Assembly: GCA_945874095.1 (NCBI GenBank)
Contig: CAMCFM010000156.1
Span: 1 to 8,416 of the forward strand
DNA length: 8,416 bases
Direction of reading: 5' to 3'
Source of the DNA: Candidatus Kuenenia stuttgartensis
Lineage (GTDB): Bacteria > Planctomycetota > Planctomycetia > Isosphaerales > Isosphaeraceae
The notes beneath the pieces are model-generated. The model ran no database searches, was not told the DNA's origin, and saw nothing but the letters and a program-made list of their open reading frames with translations. Position 1 is the first letter of the stretch. Each line of letters opens with the position of its first letter. The position numbers were made by a program, and so were the translations under genes. Positions 7,471-8,416 of the stretch are shown in pieces.

Positions 7471-7626
7471 TTAGACAACTACCACAGTCATCGGCGTTGT
7501 AAACGCATCTGCGATTGGCCATTGATTGCGATCATCCAGCTTCGAGATTCGATCGGCGATGAGGATATATTCAAATCGACATTTCGGTGATGGAGTCGTA
7601 GGCTTAAAAGATCTGTGGAAAGCCAT
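7471..7626 (-). CDS. possible small protein of unknown function (51 aa)
   Basis: I do not recognise this product. The frame from ATG 7626 to TAA 7473-7471 encodes 51 residues starting MAFHRSFKPTTP and ending in a run of valines (TVVVV). It is mixed charged and hydrophobic, with one cysteine (C16), no clear membrane span and no signal peptide. The main support is a well-placed ribosome binding site: AGGA at 7639-7636, 9 nt before the ATG. The composition looks protein-like, and nothing else explains this stretch. The frame continues upstream to a TTG at 7710, giving 79 aa, but that start is weaker. It lies upstream of, and on the same strand as, the dehydrogenase gene, which has its own promoter in between, so the two need not be co-transcribed. 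It may be spurious. Confidence 0.35.
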   Translation of the reverse strand: MAFHRSFKPTTPSPKCRFEYILIADRISKLDDRNQWPIADAFTTPMTVVVV

Positions 7627-7883
7627 AGTGCAACGTCCTAAGAATTGAACAGGGGAAAAGGGCTTAAACGGAATAGAAATTCTCTTGTTCGGGAACTTAT
7701 TTTTTGCCAAACCTGTAATGCTTTGATCTTACATAGTAGATTATGAGTATGTGAAGCACCTGAATCCGAATGTCGAAGGCTTTGGCAACACGCAGTCGAT
7801 GATGCAGGGCAGGTGCTGGGACTGGCAATGCATGAGATTCATGAGAAGTCGCAACTCCATACAAATACAAGGGATATACAGCA
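7627..7883. other. intergenic region between divergent genes, no clear element
   Basis: This gap separates the possible minus-strand small gene from the plus-strand Gfo/Idh/MocA gene. It must hold the promoter of the latter unless transcription enters from outside the window, but I found no hexamer pair with good matches and normal spacing. Apart from the ribosome binding site of each flanking gene, I see no hairpin, repeat or RNA gene in it. Confidence 0.4.
7869..7874 (+). promoter_or_regulatory. ribosome binding site of the Gfo/Idh/MocA gene
   Basis: AAGGGA lies 9 nt before the ATG at 7884. It decides this start, since the next in-frame ATG (codon 12) would remove the glycine-rich nucleotide-binding loop. 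Confidence 0.75.
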
Positions 7884-8416
7884 ATGATCGGCATTGGCAT
7901 TGTAGGCATCGGCTTTATGGGCATGACCCATTATCTGGCAACCGGCCGTGTGGCGGGGGCGAAGGTGGTGGCCATCAGTACGCGCGCCCCGAAAAAGAGG
8001 GCCGGCGACTGGACATCGATTCAGGGCAACTTCGGCCCACGCGGGACCCAGATGGACCTTTCCGGCGTATCGGCTTACGAGACCTTTGAAGAGCTTTTGG
8101 CGGATCCCAAAGTGAATCTTGTGGACCTCTGCGTGCCGAATGCCGACCACGCCAGACTTGCCATCGCCGCTCTTGAAGCAGGCAAGGATGTTCTGGTGGA
8201 AAAGCCAATCGCTCTGAGCCTTGAAGATGCCGAGGCCATGGTGGCTACTGCCCGTCGCACTGGGCGTAAGCTCATGGTGGCACACGTTTTGCCGTTCTTC
8301 CCTGAGTTTGCGTTTGCTGCCGAGGCGATTCAGAGCGGCCAATATGGCAAGGTTCTGGCCGCCAATTTCTATCGGGTGATCAGCAAGCCTGATTGGTCCG
8401 CAGGCATTGCCGACGC
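7884..8416 (+). CDS. Gfo/Idh/MocA family oxidoreductase, N-terminal part, cut by the window edge
   Basis: A member of the glucose-fructose oxidoreductase / inositol dehydrogenase / MocA superfamily, which carries out NAD(P)-dependent oxidation or reduction of sugars, inositols and related polyols. The visible 177 codons cover the Rossmann domain and the start of the second domain. They include the GxGxxG dinucleotide loop GIGFMG (8-13), the second strand KVVAIST (27-33), DLCVPNADHA (81-90), and the family signature VLVEKPIAL (103-111) with EKP at 106-108, whose lysine is the usual catalytic-site residue. A less typical segment, HVLPFFPEF (134-142), follows where many members have a conserved R-[FY]-P type motif. 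There is no signal peptide or Tat motif, so the enzyme should be cytosolic, unlike the many Tat-exported paralogues in planctomycetes. The substrate cannot be assigned. The ATG at 7884 is supported by AAGGGA 9 nt upstream. The C-terminal substrate-binding half lies beyond the right edge. Confidence 0.93.
   Translation, partial: MIGIGIVGIGFMGMTHYLATGRVAGAKVVAISTRAPKKRAGDWTSIQGNFGPRGTQMDLSGVSAYETFEELLADPKVNLVDLCVPNADHARLAIAALEAGKDVLVEKPIALSLEDAEAMVATARRTGRKLMVAHVLPFFPEFAFAAEAIQSGQYGKVLAANFYRVISKPDWSAGIAD

Noticed and set aside
7723..7751. TTGATC followed by AT-rich sequence as a promoter for the Gfo/Idh/MocA gene
   Set aside because: The hexamer 17 bp downstream (AGTATG) is a poor -10, and better-looking ones are wrongly spaced.
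7751..8089. 112-codon plus-strand frame beginning before the Gfo/Idh/MocA start
   Set aside because: It overlaps the real gene in another frame, lacks a ribosome binding site, and its Trp/His/Cys-rich sequence is not protein-like.
7839..8342. 167-codon minus-strand open frame opposite the Gfo/Idh/MocA gene
   Set aside because: The plus strand encodes a clear Rossmann domain with GxGxxG and EKP motifs, so this frame is a shadow.
1..8416. CRISPR array, tRNA, rRNA, insertion sequence or phage genes
   Set aside because: No regularly spaced direct repeats, tRNA-like folds, conserved rRNA segments, transposase or integrase motifs were seen on either strand.

Overview
The window most likely comes from a planctomycete, or at least a PVC-group bacterium. 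The strongest evidence is the 1,100-residue secreted protein on the minus strand. It joins a membrane-bound-dehydrogenase-type beta-propeller, a long HEAT-like helical region and a C-terminal CxxCH cytochrome module, an architecture that is abundant in Planctomycetes and Verrucomicrobia and rare elsewhere. The Uma2-type nuclease fragment, the Gfo/Idh/MocA oxidoreductase and the aspartate kinase with four ACT domains fit the same assignment. No taxonomic marker such as rRNA is present, so this is inference from gene families.

Layout from left to right. Positions 1-235 (minus) hold the N-terminal part of a Uma2-family protein cut by the window edge. It diverges from a plus-strand pair: an aspartate kinase with a duplicated ACT pair (476-2293), then, after 66 bp with no visible terminator, argininosuccinate synthase argG (2360-3607). 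A strong intrinsic terminator (3643-3676) closes this pair. A short convergent intergenic region (3677-3882) is unusually rich in inverted repeats. The large secreted dehydrogenase/cytochrome gene follows on the minus strand (3883-7269), with a good sigma-70-like promoter upstream (7383-7411). Next come a possible 51-codon minus-strand gene (7471-7626) with a well-placed ribosome binding site, a 257-bp gap, and the start of a plus-strand Gfo/Idh/MocA oxidoreductase (7884 to the right edge).

Functionally, the two plus-strand biosynthetic genes both use L-aspartate. The kinase commits it to the Lys/Thr/Met family and ArgG condenses it with citrulline for arginine. The secreted protein is probably a periplasmic, heme-linked oxidation enzyme whose substrate cannot be read from the sequence. 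The neighbouring Gfo/Idh/MocA enzyme would be a cytosolic sugar-type NAD(P)-dependent oxidoreductase; no link between the two can be shown here.

I found no defence system, mobile element, CRISPR array, tRNA or rRNA, and no convincing new multi-gene system. The least explained parts are the hairpin cluster at 3731-3839, with an open frame running through it, and the small ORF at 7471-7626.
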